Origin: Desulfobulbus sp.
GTDB taxonomy: Bacteria > Desulfobacterota > Desulfobulbia > Desulfobulbales > Desulfobulbaceae
Assembly: GCA_009780825.1 (NCBI GenBank)
Contig: WQZH01000001.1
Location: 310,001 to 374,000, forward strand
Reading direction: 5' to 3'
DNA: 64,000 nt
Position numbers and translations under genes: made by a program
Shown: positions 1 to 9,042 of the stretch, in pieces
Numbering within the stretch: the first letter of the stretch is position 1
How the letters are laid out: each line of letters starts with the position of its first letter
The notes under the pieces: generated by a model
Database searches by the model: none
What the model was told of the DNA's origin: nothing
What the model saw: only the letters and a program-made list of their open reading frames with translations

Positions 1-651
1 CGGGTTGTAATAGTTGGGCCTTTTAACGCTTCCTGCAATGAAGGCGCATTCCAACAAGGTCAGGTCCTTGGGCTCCTTATCGAAAAAATAGCGGGCCGCC
101 ACACCGAGTCCGTGGCCATTGCCGCTGACAAAAAACTGGTTGGCGTAAAATTCGAAAATCTTTTCTTTGCTGTACTTGTGTTCCAGACGCAAGGCGTACA
201 GCAACTCCTTGATTTTAGCCTGAAGATCACGCGATTCCCGTTTGAACAGATTCTTTGCGGTCTGCTGCGTGATCGTACTGCCGCCTTGCACCACTTTGCC
301 GGCCTTGAGGTTAACCAGCATCGCCCGGACAATCCCTGGGACATCGACCCCGAAATGGCTGAAAAACTGACTGTCCTCCGCTGCGGTCAACGCTTTGACA
401 AAATACTTCGGGATTTCGTTGTAGGTGAGGTATTGCCGGTGGACATCCTCAAACAGCACCCCCAACTTGTCCTGGCCGTTTCGGTAATACACCGGGCTTT
501 CCCTCGCGAGGATTTCGCTGATGGCCGACTCTTCGATCTCCGGCGCGGGCACCATGGCGACCAAATAATAGAGCCCGCCGACTCCCATCGCGGCGGCCAA
601 CACAAAGAGCATCACAAAAAATATGCAACAATATTTCAACAATTTAAACAT
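1..651 (-). CDS. Class A penicillin-binding protein, N-terminal part (runs off the window)
   Basis: Bifunctional peptidoglycan synthase that polymerises and cross-links glycan strands at the outer face of the inner membrane. The 217 visible codons are open to base 1, so the gene is partial. They give a short cytoplasmic start, one membrane anchor (about residues 8-34), then a glycosyltransferase family 51 domain with the catalytic glutamate motif AEDSQFF (E92) and GGSTITQQ (123-130). The transpeptidase domain lies outside the window, so a stand-alone transglycosylase cannot be excluded. In-frame ATGs also occur at 660 and 684; none has a strong ribosome binding site. The gene points away from the MltD-type gene across an AT-rich spacer. 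Confidence 0.85.
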   Translation of the reverse strand, partial: MFKLLKYCCIFFVMLFVLAAAMGVGGLYYLVAMVPAPEIEESAISEILARESPVYYRNGQDKLGVLFEDVHRQYLTYNEIPKYFVKALTAAEDSQFFSHFGVDVPGIVRAMLVNLKAGKVVQGGSTITQQTAKNLFKRESRDLQAKIKELLYALRLEHKYSKEKIFEFYANQFFVSGNGHGLGVAARYFFDKEPKDLTLLECAFIAGSVKRPNYYNP

Positions 652-1186
652 AAGTTCCATGCGTTCCCAACAAAACGCCCACATGTTTCACGGCGGGCGA
701 TCAAAACCACTCCATCACTCCAGCCGTCCGTTTCACAGGCCCTATTCGCACCACCAGCCGATTATTGATCATACAGCTTCCCATGCATGTGCTGCAGCCA
801 ACGATGCGATGGAATTATTATCATGTTCAGCAAAAAAAAAAGCGTTTTTTTCTTTGTCGCCAAAAACAAACGATCCCCTGCCGCGAGAAAAAAACGAACA
901 AACGACCGCGCCAGGACTGGCGGACAAGTAACTGTCCACGATATTCATCGGAAAAATTATTTATTTTATAATATAATCAAATAATTAAATGGGGAATAAC
1001 CTTGAGGCGGCCGCGAGGTCTTCTCCGACCTCGTCCCCCTGTTGTCCACCTGTACGAAAAATCGGAAAACATCACCCCCATGGTAAAAATTCAAAGAAAA
1101 AGTCGACTCTCCAGAAGAATAAAACAACGCAATCAGACACTTTTGCTTGTCATTCTTTTTGTTAAAAGTTAAAAAGGACTCACTAT
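652..1186. other. AT-rich intergenic region between two divergent cell-wall genes
   Basis: No credible gene is seen. The region holds an A10-GCG-T7 tract at 832-851, two overlapping TATAAT hexamers at 967-972 and 972-977 that could serve as -10 elements for the plus-strand transglycosylase (no good -35 seen), and a 7-bp hairpin cgaggtc/gacctcg at 1014-1033 with a 6-nt loop. The divergent flanking genes both act on peptidoglycan, so the promoters of both should lie here. Confidence 0.5.
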
Positions 1187-3082
1187 TTGCGCATATCTGT
1201 ATCTTCAGCGCCGCTTTGTTCGCAGAAAAACAATATTATTTCAATGCAATATAAGGTTGCACAAACCCGACTACTCCATATGAGAATATTGCCGACTCTG
1301 CCGTTCTACTGTCTCATCGTCCTTCTCTGTTGCTCCCTTTCCGCCTGTTCATCGCATAATAAATCAGCACTGCGCTCATCCGGAAACGAGGTGGCCATCA
1401 CCGACACCCCGGATGAAGAGGTCTCTTCGGCTGAACCGGAAGAAACCGCTGAAGAGGAGTTGGAAGCCCTCAATGCGCCCGGCGCCTGGGAATACGGCAT
1501 CAACAAGACCTATTCTCTGGAAAAGCTGGGCATTGACCCCGCCAAATACGATTTCCCCATTATGGTGAACAAGCAGGTCCTGTACTATCTTGAGCTGTTC
1601 CAGGGGAAGCAAAGGAATTATTTTACCCAATGGTTGGCCCGCTCCTCAATGTACCGGCCTTATATCGAAGCTGAACTGAAAAAGGCTGGCCTCCCTTCCG
1701 ACCTTGTCTTCCTGGCCATGATCGAATCGGGATACAATCCATCGGCTTATTCGCCGGCCAAAGCGTGCGGGCTGTGGCAATTCATCGAAGGCACTGGCGG
1801 CAGATACGGCCTCAGGATCGACTCCTGGGTTGACGAGCGTCGACAGCCGGAAAAGGCCACGAAAGCGGCGGTGCGTTATCTCTCCAATCTCCATACGCAG
1901 TTTGGCGACTGGTATCTTGCCGTGGCAGCGTATAATGCGGGCGAGAAAAAAATCGATACCGCCTTGAAGACAATAAATGCCAAAGATTTTTGGGAGATAG
2001 CGGCATCAGAAGGGATTTTCATGGAAACGAAGCGGTATGTGCCGAAGTTGATTGCCGCTATCATCATTGCCCGCAACCCGGAAAAATACGGCTTCACCGA
2101 CATTGCCTACAAGAAACCTCAAGAATACGAAACGATCGCGGTTCCAGGCGGGGTGAGCCTTGAAGCTGTGGTCGTCACCTCCAACACTACAATCAAGGAA
2201 TTGCGGTCCCTCAACAATGAATTAAAAAAAGGCCAAACCCCGCCCAAGCACGAGTATACCCTGCGTATCCCCTTGGGGACCAAAGAGTTGATCGCCGGCA
2301 ATCTTGACAAGCTCCATCCTGTGACCACGACCGTGTACACCACCCACACGGTTAAAAAAGATGAGACCTTGGATACCATCTGCAGCCTGTACAATATCAG
2401 CAAGACCACGCTCCTGAAAGCCAACAACCTGAGAACCGCGCAGTTGCCGAGAGGGTTGCGGCTCCAGATCCCTACGACCACGACCAAATATGTCCTTGCC
2501 AAGGACAGGCTGTCGCCTGAGGAGCGCGTGGCCAGGAACAACGCTAAGGGCAGCAAGCGGCAGCAGATGGTGAAACACACGCTGAAACCTAACGAAACCC
2601 TGGTTTCTGTGGCCAAACAATATCACGTTTCGCCGCAGCAGATACTGCACTGGAATAACATTTCCCACCAGGGCAAGGTGAAACAGGGCCAACACCTTGT
2701 GCTTTACCCTGCTCTTGCCAAACCGGTTTCTGCCGAGAAACCCGAAGGCGCAACCGATGCCGCCAAGATTGTCGTCGCCAAGAACATGGGAGGAGACAAG
2801 GCATCCGCTGCTGTTCCGGTGCTGGAGTCAGCCAAAAAACGAAGCGTTGCCAAGGCGCAGCCACAACCAGCCAGCGGGCAAAAATCTGCCGTGCCGTCAA
2901 AAGTGGTGGCCGCACAATCGATGAAGGACCAGCCTCCTACTTGGTACGTGGTGAAAAATGGAGACACCTTGGCAACCATCGCCAAAAAATTTCAATCTTC
3001 ACCCCAAAATATTCGAGACTGGAACAAGCTCAGCAGCAATGCTCTACAGACGGGTGATAAACTGATTGTCAAGAAAGGATAG
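1187..3082 (+). CDS. mltD: Membrane-bound lytic murein transglycosylase D-like protein with three LysM domains
   Basis: Cleaves the glycan backbone of peptidoglycan to 1,6-anhydro ends; predicted outer-membrane lipoprotein. A hydrophobic stretch ending in lipobox LSAC (C54 of the longest form) is followed by an acidic linker, an SLT lysozyme-like domain with AMIESGY (catalytic E180), GLWQFI and AYNAGE motifs, and three LysM domains near residues 390-435, 465-512 and 586-631. The longest frame opens with TTG at 1187, 8 nt after AAGGA at 1174-1178. ATG 1280 places the signal peptide exactly at the N-terminus and is biologically attractive but has no clear ribosome binding site. A strong terminator follows directly. 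Confidence 0.9.
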   Translation: MRISVSSAPLCSQKNNIISMQYKVAQTRLLHMRILPTLPFYCLIVLLCCSLSACSSHNKSALRSSGNEVAITDTPDEEVSSAEPEETAEEELEALNAPGAWEYGINKTYSLEKLGIDPAKYDFPIMVNKQVLYYLELFQGKQRNYFTQWLARSSMYRPYIEAELKKAGLPSDLVFLAMIESGYNPSAYSPAKACGLWQFIEGTGGRYGLRIDSWVDERRQPEKATKAAVRYLSNLHTQFGDWYLAVAAYNAGEKKIDTALKTINAKDFWEIAASEGIFMETKRYVPKLIAAIIIARNPEKYGFTDIAYKKPQEYETIAVPGGVSLEAVVVTSNTTIKELRSLNNELKKGQTPPKHEYTLRIPLGTKELIAGNLDKLHPVTTTVYTTHTVKKDETLDTICSLYNISKTTLLKANNLRTAQLPRGLRLQIPTTTTKYVLAKDRLSPEERVARNNAKGSKRQQMVKHTLKPNETLVSVAKQYHVSPQQILHWNNISHQGKVKQGQHLVLYPALAKPVSAEKPEGATDAAKIVVAKNMGGDKASAAVPVLESAKKRSVAKAQPQPASGQKSAVPSKVVAAQSMKDQPPTWYVVKNGDTLATIAKKFQSSPQNIRDWNKLSSNALQTGDKLIVKKG

Positions 3083-3089
3083 GCTTCAC

Positions 3090-3129
3090 CGGCAGAGGCC
3101 CCGGCTCTCCTTGGCCTCTGCCGTTTTTT
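3090..3129 (+). terminator. Rho-independent terminator after mltD
   Basis: An 11-bp perfect stem (cggcagaggcc at 3090-3100 with its complement at 3113-3123) encloses a 12-nt loop and is followed by six T. It starts 8 bases after the mltD stop. Confidence 0.93.
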
Positions 3130-3329
3130 CCGCAGCTTCTCTGCTCCTTCACTTTCCATTTCCTGCTCCGTTTCACCTGCTCAGCAGTTGGTGCGCGCCA
3201 GCCCCTCATCTCAAGAAACACAACCGCGCCGCAAATAGACGAGCAGGCCGCACCATCGCGGTTCGACACAGGCAAGCGTGCGGCTCCGCATCCCACATAT
3301 CCGATTGACCATGTATCAGCGTGACAGCA

Positions 3330-3734
3330 ATGAGTGAACAGGCCGACGAAACAGTCATCTTGACCAGTCAGGAGAAGAAAGCACTACGGAGTTTAGGGCA
3401 CCACCTTGAACCCATGGTCTATGTGGGCAAAGAAGGAATGTCCCCTGCTCTGCTCAACTCGCTGCAGGCCGCGCTCACGGCGCATGAACTGATCAAGATC
3501 AAAATCGGACAGAACTGTCCGGTGGAGCGGAACCAAGCGGGACAAGAGTTGACCAGAAGAACTGGAGCCGCCTTGGTTCAAGTCATTGGCCGGATGCTTC
3601 TTTTGTACCGGCCCAATCCAGATCTTCCCGAAGCGCGGCGGATATCGCTGACATCCGGCTCATCCATCCATCATTCGGAGAAGATTATGCAAAAAACAGG
3701 CGGCAGAACTGCCGCCCGGACCAAAAGGCCATGA
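3330..3734 (+). CDS. yhbY: YhbY-family (CRS1/YhbY, CRM domain) RNA-binding protein
   Basis: Small protein that associates with pre-50S ribosomal particles in bacteria where it has been studied. The CRM fold is visible throughout: an LTSQEKKALRSLGHHL start, the VYVGKEGMS loop (the family GxxG element), HELIKIKI, and VIGRMLLLYRPNP near the C-terminus. The last 25 residues form a basic tail rich in K, R, T and G that is longer than in the E. coli protein and may add RNA affinity (inference). ATG 3330 is used; an in-frame GTG lies at 3321 and neither has a good ribosome binding site. No operon partner is visible. Confidence 0.9.
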   Translation: MSEQADETVILTSQEKKALRSLGHHLEPMVYVGKEGMSPALLNSLQAALTAHELIKIKIGQNCPVERNQAGQELTRRTGAALVQVIGRMLLLYRPNPDLPEARRISLTSGSSIHHSEKIMQKTGGRTAARTKRP

Positions 3735-3757
3735 CCAGCCCTCTGCACGGGGGCTGG
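3735..3757. terminator. Hairpin between convergent genes, possible weak terminator
   Basis: A perfect 7-bp stem ccagccc/gggctgg with a 9-nt loop sits between the ends of yhbY (plus) and the GGCT-like gene (minus). Only a short broken T run (atgtttt) follows on the plus strand, so function as a terminator is uncertain. Confidence 0.35.
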
Positions 3758-3798
3758 CCAAATGTTTTCCAGGCTTGTCCCCGGCAAACGGAGATGAA

Positions 3799-4239
3799 TC
3801 AGAGATCGCCCCGGTCAAACAGGTCCCGGCGGTCCTCGACAAACCAGTGAATAAACTTCTCCAAACCATTTTGGAGGAAGCGGTCAAAATCCCAAGGGTC
3901 GTCCGACAGCATCTTGCGGCAATCGTTTCGAATCGCATAGACATAGGCATCTTCCTGCGTCCCGTCGGCCATGGTCACCTGGACAATAACCCGTTCATAC
4001 TTGTCGCCTTCAAAGTCATCGAGTTTTTCCATGGCCCGTTCGTCCAGCCCCCAATACAACTTGCCGGAAACAACCGAATCCGCCTCGCGGATGATGCCGG
4101 GATACTCGGAACCGCGAACGCGATACCGGGCCCAGTGACGCAAGGACGCCTCCTTGCCCTCATAGGACTGACCGGTGACGGCCTTCATCACCAGTGGCGA
4201 CTGCAACGTTCCATAACAAAATAATGCTGTTGTCTCCAT
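3799..4239 (-). CDS. Gamma-glutamylcyclotransferase-fold (AIG2-like) protein
   Basis: The 146-aa product has the fold of gamma-glutamylcyclotransferases, which cleave gamma-glutamyl groups to 5-oxoproline; the true substrate is unknown here. Seen are the substrate-loop motif FCYGTLQSP (residues 7-15), SGKLYWG in the middle, and the catalytic-glutamate segment DDFEGDKYERV, the typical AIG2/GGCT signature. The start is well supported: a purine-rich AGGGGGT lies a few bases before ATG 4239. It stands alone, convergent with yhbY. Family membership is clear; the reaction is not established. Confidence 0.85.
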   Translation of the reverse strand: METTALFCYGTLQSPLVMKAVTGQSYEGKEASLRHWARYRVRGSEYPGIIREADSVVSGKLYWGLDERAMEKLDDFEGDKYERVIVQVTMADGTQEDAYVYAIRNDCRKMLSDDPWDFDRFLQNGLEKFIHWFVEDRRDLFDRGDL

Positions 4240-4816
4240 TCCACCCCCTGTTGTCCATTCAACATCCGTTGTTACTCACACGCTTTTTTCCGCGTCGCCC
4301 ACTCTCTTTGCATCACCTCTTGGTTGCCGTTTTTCCGTAACAAAGCAATCTTCACTGCTTCGTGGCCTTCCGGATTTTCCCGCCCGCCATCTTTCGGATA
4401 CAGACGCCAGCCACCGCACAGCGGCCTTCAAGTATCCCAAGATCGCTACGAACAGGATAGATATGACTTTCAAAATACTCTACCGACACTGTTTTTCCAA
4501 GGCCATAAGCGCATATCAAAAAAATCGAAAAACGAGCAACAGGTCGCAGGGGCCTTACACAGCTTTTTCCTCGTATGGGTTTCAAGGACCACATTGTTCC
4601 ACCTCAACCTCATCGAGCCGGCCCAAAACGCATCTGTCATTTTCTCCTGTTCAACAGGGGGCAGGTTGGGTATGATATTTGTTTCGCAATACGGTTTTCC
4701 CAAGCTGCTATTCCATGCAAGCTGCGGAAAAACCGCACCGTATTGTCCCTTTCTTCGGCCGCCTCCGCAGGACAGACCGCGTCCAGCCAACATACTGAGC
4801 CATCCAAGGAGTCAAA
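4240..4816. other. Long intergenic region upstream of glyA
   Basis: 577 bases without a convincing gene. The only conserved-looking part is the structured segment at 4687-4745 just before glyA. A minus-strand frame at 4276-4473 opens with TTG, has no ribosome binding site and has a composition unlike a protein. The glyA ribosome binding site AAGGAG at 4806-4811 is well placed. Confidence 0.5.
4687..4745 (+). promoter_or_regulatory. Structured glyA leader (imperfect inverted repeat)
   Basis: The arms caatacgg (4687-4694) and ccgtattg (4738-4745) are complementary. The inner cggttttcc (4692-4700) can pair instead with ggaaaaaccg (4726-4735), so two exclusive pairings share the same left arm. 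This resembles a switchable leader or an operator. It has no match that I can see to the ZTP, glycine or S-adenosylmethionine riboswitch cores. The role is inference. Confidence 0.3.
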
Positions 4817-6067
4817 ATGAGCAGCTTACAACAATGTGACCCAGAACTCTTTGCCCTGATCAAGCAGGAAGAACAGCGGCAGAAAAACAAGATTCGCCTG
4901 ATCGCCTCGGAGAACTACGTCTCCCGCGCGGTCATGGAAGCCACTGGTTCGGTGTTGACCAACAAATATTCCGAAGGATACCCCGGCAAACGGTATTACG
5001 AAGGGCAGCAATACATCGATCAGATAGAAAGCCTGGCCATTCAGCGGGCCAAGGATCTGTTTGGCGCTGAGCACGTGAATGTGCAGCCCTATTCCGGCTC
5101 ACCGGCCAACCTGGCAGTTTACCTTGCCTTCCTCAAACCCGGCGACACCTTTCTCGGCATGGCCCTGCCCCACGGCGGGCATTTGACCCACGGCGCCAAG
5201 GTCTCGATCTCCGGCTTGTACTTCAACGCCGAATCCTATTCTCTTGACCAGAAAACAGGTCAGCTCAATTACGATGCCATCCGCGAAAAAGCCTTGGCCT
5301 GCCGGCCCAAGATCCTGATCGCCGGCCACTCCGCCTACTCCCGTATTCTCGATTTTCCCACCTTCCGGGAAATCGCCGACACCTGCGGGGCCTTGCTCCT
5401 GGTGGACATGGCCCATTTCGCCGGGTTGGTGGCTGGCGGCGTCCATCCCTCGCCCATCCCCTATGCCGACGTGGTCACCACCACCACCCACAAATCGCTG
5501 CGCGGACCGCGGGGCGCCATGATTCTGTGCAAAAGCGCGCATGCCGCCTCCATCGACAAGGCGGTCTTTCCGGGGCTCCAGGGCGGTCCGCACAACAGCA
5601 CCACCGCCGCCATCGCCGTCGCCCTCAAGGAAGCCTCCACCGATGCCTTCAAGCAGTATGCGGCCCAAATCGTCAAGAACGCCCAGGCGCTGGCCCGCAC
5701 ACTGATCGACCGGGGTTTCAATCTGGTGACCGGCGGCACCGACAATCACCTGATGCTGATCGATCTCACCAACAAGGGCGTGACCGGCAAGATCGCGGCC
5801 AAGGCTCTAGATGCGGCCGGCATTGTCCTCAACTACAATGCCGTTCCTTACGATACGCGCAAACCCTTTGATCCGAGCGGCATCCGCCTGGGGACCCCGG
5901 CCGTCACCTCACGCGGATTCAAGGAGGAGCAGATGGTGCAGGTGGGCAAATGGATCGACGCGGTGGTTGCCGATCCGGCCAACACCGCCCTTCAGGCCGA
6001 AATCGCTACAGCGGTGCAGCACCTCTGCGCCGATTTTCCTGCACCGGGGCTGGAGTCTGTACGCTGA
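4817..6067 (+). CDS. glyA: Serine hydroxymethyltransferase
   Basis: Pyridoxal-phosphate enzyme that interconverts serine and glycine with tetrahydrofolate, the main source of one-carbon units; cytosolic. The 416-aa length is standard. The PLP lysine is K226 in [25 protein letters not shown] and [11 protein letters not shown] near the N-terminus are family signatures. The ATG at 4817 follows AAGGAG by 5 bases. It appears to be transcribed alone, with a possible structured leader in front and no clear terminator behind. Confidence 0.97.
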   Translation: MSSLQQCDPELFALIKQEEQRQKNKIRLIASENYVSRAVMEATGSVLTNKYSEGYPGKRYYEGQQYIDQIESLAIQRAKDLFGAEHVNVQPYSGSPANLAVYLAFLKPGDTFLGMALPHGGHLTHGAKVSISGLYFNAESYSLDQKTGQLNYDAIREKALACRPKILIAGHSAYSRILDFPTFREIADTCGALLLVDMAHFAGLVAGGVHPSPIPYADVVTTTTHKSLRGPRGAMILCKSAHAASIDKAVFPGLQGGPHNSTTAAIAVALKEASTDAFKQYAAQIVKNAQALARTLIDRGFNLVTGGTDNHLMLIDLTNKGVTGKIAAKALDAAGIVLNYNAVPYDTRKPFDPSGIRLGTPAVTSRGFKEEQMVQVGKWIDAVVADPANTALQAEIATAVQHLCADFPAPGLESVR

Positions 6068-6151
6068 TCTGGACGCTGACACGTAAAACTTCAATCAAAA
6101 CATCATCAAAGACAAGATTAACCTTCTGAACTTGGCAGCCGAGCTGAGCAA

Positions 6152-6193
6152 TATATTCAAGGCCTACCGGATTATATTCAAGGCCTACCGGAT
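6152..6193. repeat. Perfect 21-bp tandem duplication
   Basis: Two identical head-to-tail copies (6152-6172 and 6173-6193) of a unit that begins tatattcaagg and ends taccggat. It lies in the spacer between glyA and the RDD gene, 36 bases before the RDD start codon. A third copy starts (tatt) and then diverges. Confidence 0.95.
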
Positions 6194-6229
6194 TATTATT
6201 TAATATCCATCGCGTTGAGGGGAGAACAC

Positions 6230-7261
6230 ATGAACAACGAAGCCATCCCCCAGCGAAGCGTTGCGTTAGGTGGTTATTGGCGTCGCTTCGGAGCCTTTGC
6301 AATCGACATGCTCCTGCTCTCCGCTGTGGCTCATCTCATGGCTTGGGCATTCCGAGATGGTTTCATCCATCTCGGACCCCACGGACGGCTAGTTGGCGGG
6401 CTACTTTTCCTCGCCTATTTCCTGCCGCAGGATAGTGCTCTCAAGGGAGGGCAAACTCTCGGCAAGCGGCTGCTCGATTTAAAGGTCGTCGACACGAAGA
6501 ACAAGCCTCCAAGTGTTGTGCGTACTCTTGCACGTACCATGGTGCTGGCGGTTCCTGTTTTTTTGAACGGTTATTATTTTGCCTGCGACGGTTTTGCACC
6601 GTCGTGGTGGATGATGGCTCTCTCTTGTCTCCTTTCCCTAATCGTTTTTGGCAGCTTTGCCGCATTTGTGTATCTTTGGCTGTTTAACCGCAGGTCTAAA
6701 CAGCTTTTACACGACCTGGTAACAGGTACTGTTGTCGTCCGCGCATCCTCCGAGTCCGCGACTGTTGTCACCGCCCATGTCCATAAAATCATTGCTGGTG
6801 TACTGTGCATTTTGGGGATTGTTCCTGCTTTGGTAGGGACGAACCTGGCTAAACAAATAATTGGCCAAGGTTCCTTCCCGGGCATGGTTGCCGCTCAAAA
6901 AGAGATTCAAACACTTCCCGAAGTAACGCAGGCTTCTATAACCGAGCAACATGCTTTCATCACTGACAGCACTGGGACACGCGAAAATGTGGTGCTCATC
7001 GTTACAGTTACGCTCAATCAAAAATACGATGACCTGAAACCGGAGGCTATCCGCGTGGCCTCAAAAGCAATTTCAAGCCTGAAAATAGCGGATAATATGC
7101 GGGTATCGGTAATCGTATGCTATGGCTACGATCTAGGAATCGCGACGTCATCCTATAACATGAGAGAGACACACACTGCCAAGACCTGGAAGGAAGCGGC
7201 CTCCAGTGGACTACTGCCTGACGAGACTGCTGCCCCACCTTCGAAAACTGTTCCCATCTGA
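6230..7261 (+). CDS. RDD-family membrane protein with extra C-terminal domain
   Basis: Integral membrane protein of unknown function. The N-terminal RDD domain shows the typical YWRRFGAFAIDMLLL motif with its Arg and Asp, then about four hydrophobic helices, and TLGKRLLDLKVV, a hallmark of the family. A fifth helix (about residues 190-208) leads into a soluble C-terminal part of about 130 residues (EIQTLPEV, LIVTVTLNQKYDD) that I do not recognise. ATG 6230 follows GAGGGGAG by about 6 bases; an upstream TTG at 6215 lies inside that site and is rejected. By eye the gene is more AT-rich than glyA and the nuo genes on either side. It could be an acquired gene; function unknown. Confidence 0.75.
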   Translation: MNNEAIPQRSVALGGYWRRFGAFAIDMLLLSAVAHLMAWAFRDGFIHLGPHGRLVGGLLFLAYFLPQDSALKGGQTLGKRLLDLKVVDTKNKPPSVVRTLARTMVLAVPVFLNGYYFACDGFAPSWWMMALSCLLSLIVFGSFAAFVYLWLFNRRSKQLLHDLVTGTVVVRASSESATVVTAHVHKIIAGVLCILGIVPALVGTNLAKQIIGQGSFPGMVAAQKEIQTLPEVTQASITEQHAFITDSTGTRENVVLIVTVTLNQKYDDLKPEAIRVASKAISSLKIADNMRVSVIVCYGYDLGIATSSYNMRETHTAKTWKEAASSGLLPDETAAPPSKTVPI

Positions 7262-7546
7262 AATGGGAGTCATACTTCGGCCAGAGTATACGGTTTGAGA
7301 GCCATGTTCTCAATGTCTCCAAGACATTGGGTTGAGCACTACCGATATTGAGATACAGACCGATCTAGATGCCTGGATAGAACACGGAAAGAACCCGTCA
7401 GGGAGAATGTGCTGCTTACTAGTTTCACCCCTACATCCCTAAGCCCAGAGTGAAACTCTTCTAAAAGGTGATTGAAAGGATTTATCGGAGCAAAACCCCT
7501 CGAAATGACGAAGAAAAAACGTGTCAATATTCGGGAATAAACACAC
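7262..7546. other. Intergenic region between convergent RDD gene and nuoN
   Basis: No gene is seen. It contains a perfect 8-bp hairpin caatgtct/agacattg with a 3-nt loop at 7311-7329 and a second, wider inverted repeat agtttcac/gtgaaact (7421-7428 and 7450-7457). Neither is followed by a T run, so no intrinsic terminator can be called for the nuo operon. Confidence 0.5.
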
Positions 7547-8962
7547 TCAATACAAATTCTGCACCACCGTGCTGGCAAAATCGATGAACCTGGCGGGCAG
7601 GGCGCCAAGCAAGATAATGGCGAGCACCAGCACCACTCCGGTCAACTGAATGGCCGGATGCACATCAACCTGCGGCCGCTCTCCAGGTTCGGCGGTATAG
7701 GCCGCTTTCACCACGGAAAGATAATAGTAGAGAGCAATGGCCGTATTGATGGCGGCCAGACAGACGACCAGCACATGGTCGGCCCGCAGCGCCGAGGTCA
7801 GGATCATGAATTTGCCCATGAATCCGACAAAGGGCGGGATACCGGCCAGACCGAAGAGACCGACCGCCAGCACGAAGGCCAGCACCGGCTGTCTCTTGTA
7901 CAGGCCGTTGCAATCCTCGATTGTCACGTTTTCCCCTTCCTTCGAGACATTGCTGATCACCAGGAAACAGGCGAGATTCATCAGCACGTAACCGGCGATG
8001 TAGTAGATGGCGACCCCATACCCGTCGCGGTCGAGCGCAAGCAGACCCAAGATAATGAAACCGGCATGGGCAATGCCGGAAAAGCCGAGCATCCGCTTGA
8101 CGTCCTTCTGCATCAAGGCGCTGAGATTGCCGTAAAACATGGAGCAAAGCGCCAAGATCGCCATCAGCTCGATCAAAAACTCGGTATGACCGGTTGGCAC
8201 CGTGAGGAACCGGATCAAGAGGGCCACCGCGCCGAATTTCGGCAGCGTGGCGATGAAACCGGCGGTTTCGTTGGAAGCGCCCTGATAGACATCAGGCACC
8301 CAGAAATGCAAAGGGAAGGCCGCCAGCTTGTAGAAAAAACCGGCCAGAACCAGGAGCACCGCCACCGTCACCGTGGGCTGCAGTCCCCCCTTGGCGAGAA
8401 AGGCGATGATGTCCTTGAGATAGGTGGTGCCGGTGAGACCGAACAGCAGGCTCATGCCGTAGAGCATGAAGCCGGTCGCCATGACGCCAAAGAGCATATA
8501 CTTCATGCCCGCTTCCATCTGCGCGCGGCTGCCGGTGCGATCGTCGCGCATGGGGACCAGCAGATAGAGCGCAAAGGAGGAGAGTTCAAGCGAAATGAAG
8601 ATGGCTATCAGTTCCACCGAGCTGACCAGCATCATCAGGCCGAGGACGCTGAGCAACAAAAAGAGGTAATACTCCGGCCGGATATCCGGATCGATCCCCT
8701 TGAGGTTCTGGCCAAAGACCAGCAACAGGACCAGGGAGGATCCGATCAACGCCTTGAACAGTTGCGAGTACTGATCCACGACATACGCGCCGTAAAACAG
8801 GCTCCCCTGCGACTGAAACGCGAACAATGCGGCCACGCAGGTGGCAAAGCCGAAAACCATGGCCACCGCTTTCGCCATTTGGGCCGAAGGCGTCTTGCTC
8901 AGGCTGACGAGGAAGATCGCCAATGCACCGGCAGCCAGCACCAATTCAGGAAGAATAACCAT
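7547..8962 (-). CDS. nuoN: NADH-quinone oxidoreductase-type complex I, subunit N
   Basis: Proximal antiporter-like proton-channel subunit of the complex I membrane arm; last gene of the operon. The 471-aa product is almost wholly transmembrane. The conserved charged residues are present: Glu in FISLELSSF, the Lys of FFYKLAAFPLHFW (broken-helix TM7), and the Lys of IATLPKFGAV. ATG 8962 has only a weak AGG ahead of it. An 80-base gap separates it from nuoM, the widest in this cluster. No terminator is evident after it. Confidence 0.95.
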   Translation of the reverse strand: MVILPELVLAAGALAIFLVSLSKTPSAQMAKAVAMVFGFATCVAALFAFQSQGSLFYGAYVVDQYSQLFKALIGSSLVLLLVFGQNLKGIDPDIRPEYYLFLLLSVLGLMMLVSSVELIAIFISLELSSFALYLLVPMRDDRTGSRAQMEAGMKYMLFGVMATGFMLYGMSLLFGLTGTTYLKDIIAFLAKGGLQPTVTVAVLLVLAGFFYKLAAFPLHFWVPDVYQGASNETAGFIATLPKFGAVALLIRFLTVPTGHTEFLIELMAILALCSMFYGNLSALMQKDVKRMLGFSGIAHAGFIILGLLALDRDGYGVAIYYIAGYVLMNLACFLVISNVSKEGENVTIEDCNGLYKRQPVLAFVLAVGLFGLAGIPPFVGFMGKFMILTSALRADHVLVVCLAAINTAIALYYYLSVVKAAYTAEPGERPQVDVHPAIQLTGVVLVLAIILLGALPARFIDFASTVVQNLY

Positions 8963-9042
8963 ACATGTTGCCTATCTTCGTGTTGTCCGATCGTTCAAAA
9001 CGACCGGGACAGTGACGGGGCAATGCGGATGACACCGCACAA

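Noticed and set aside
112-768. Plus-strand open frame of 218 codons
   Set aside because: It lies opposite the class A penicillin-binding protein gene, which has clear catalytic motifs on the minus strand.
4276-4473. Minus-strand frame of 65 codons upstream of glyA with a hydrophobic start
   Set aside because: TTG start without a ribosome binding site, no recognisable fold, and unrelated to nearby signals.
4626-4816. ZTP (pfl) riboswitch before glyA
   Set aside because: The conserved core that ends near CCGCCUGGGCA is not present.
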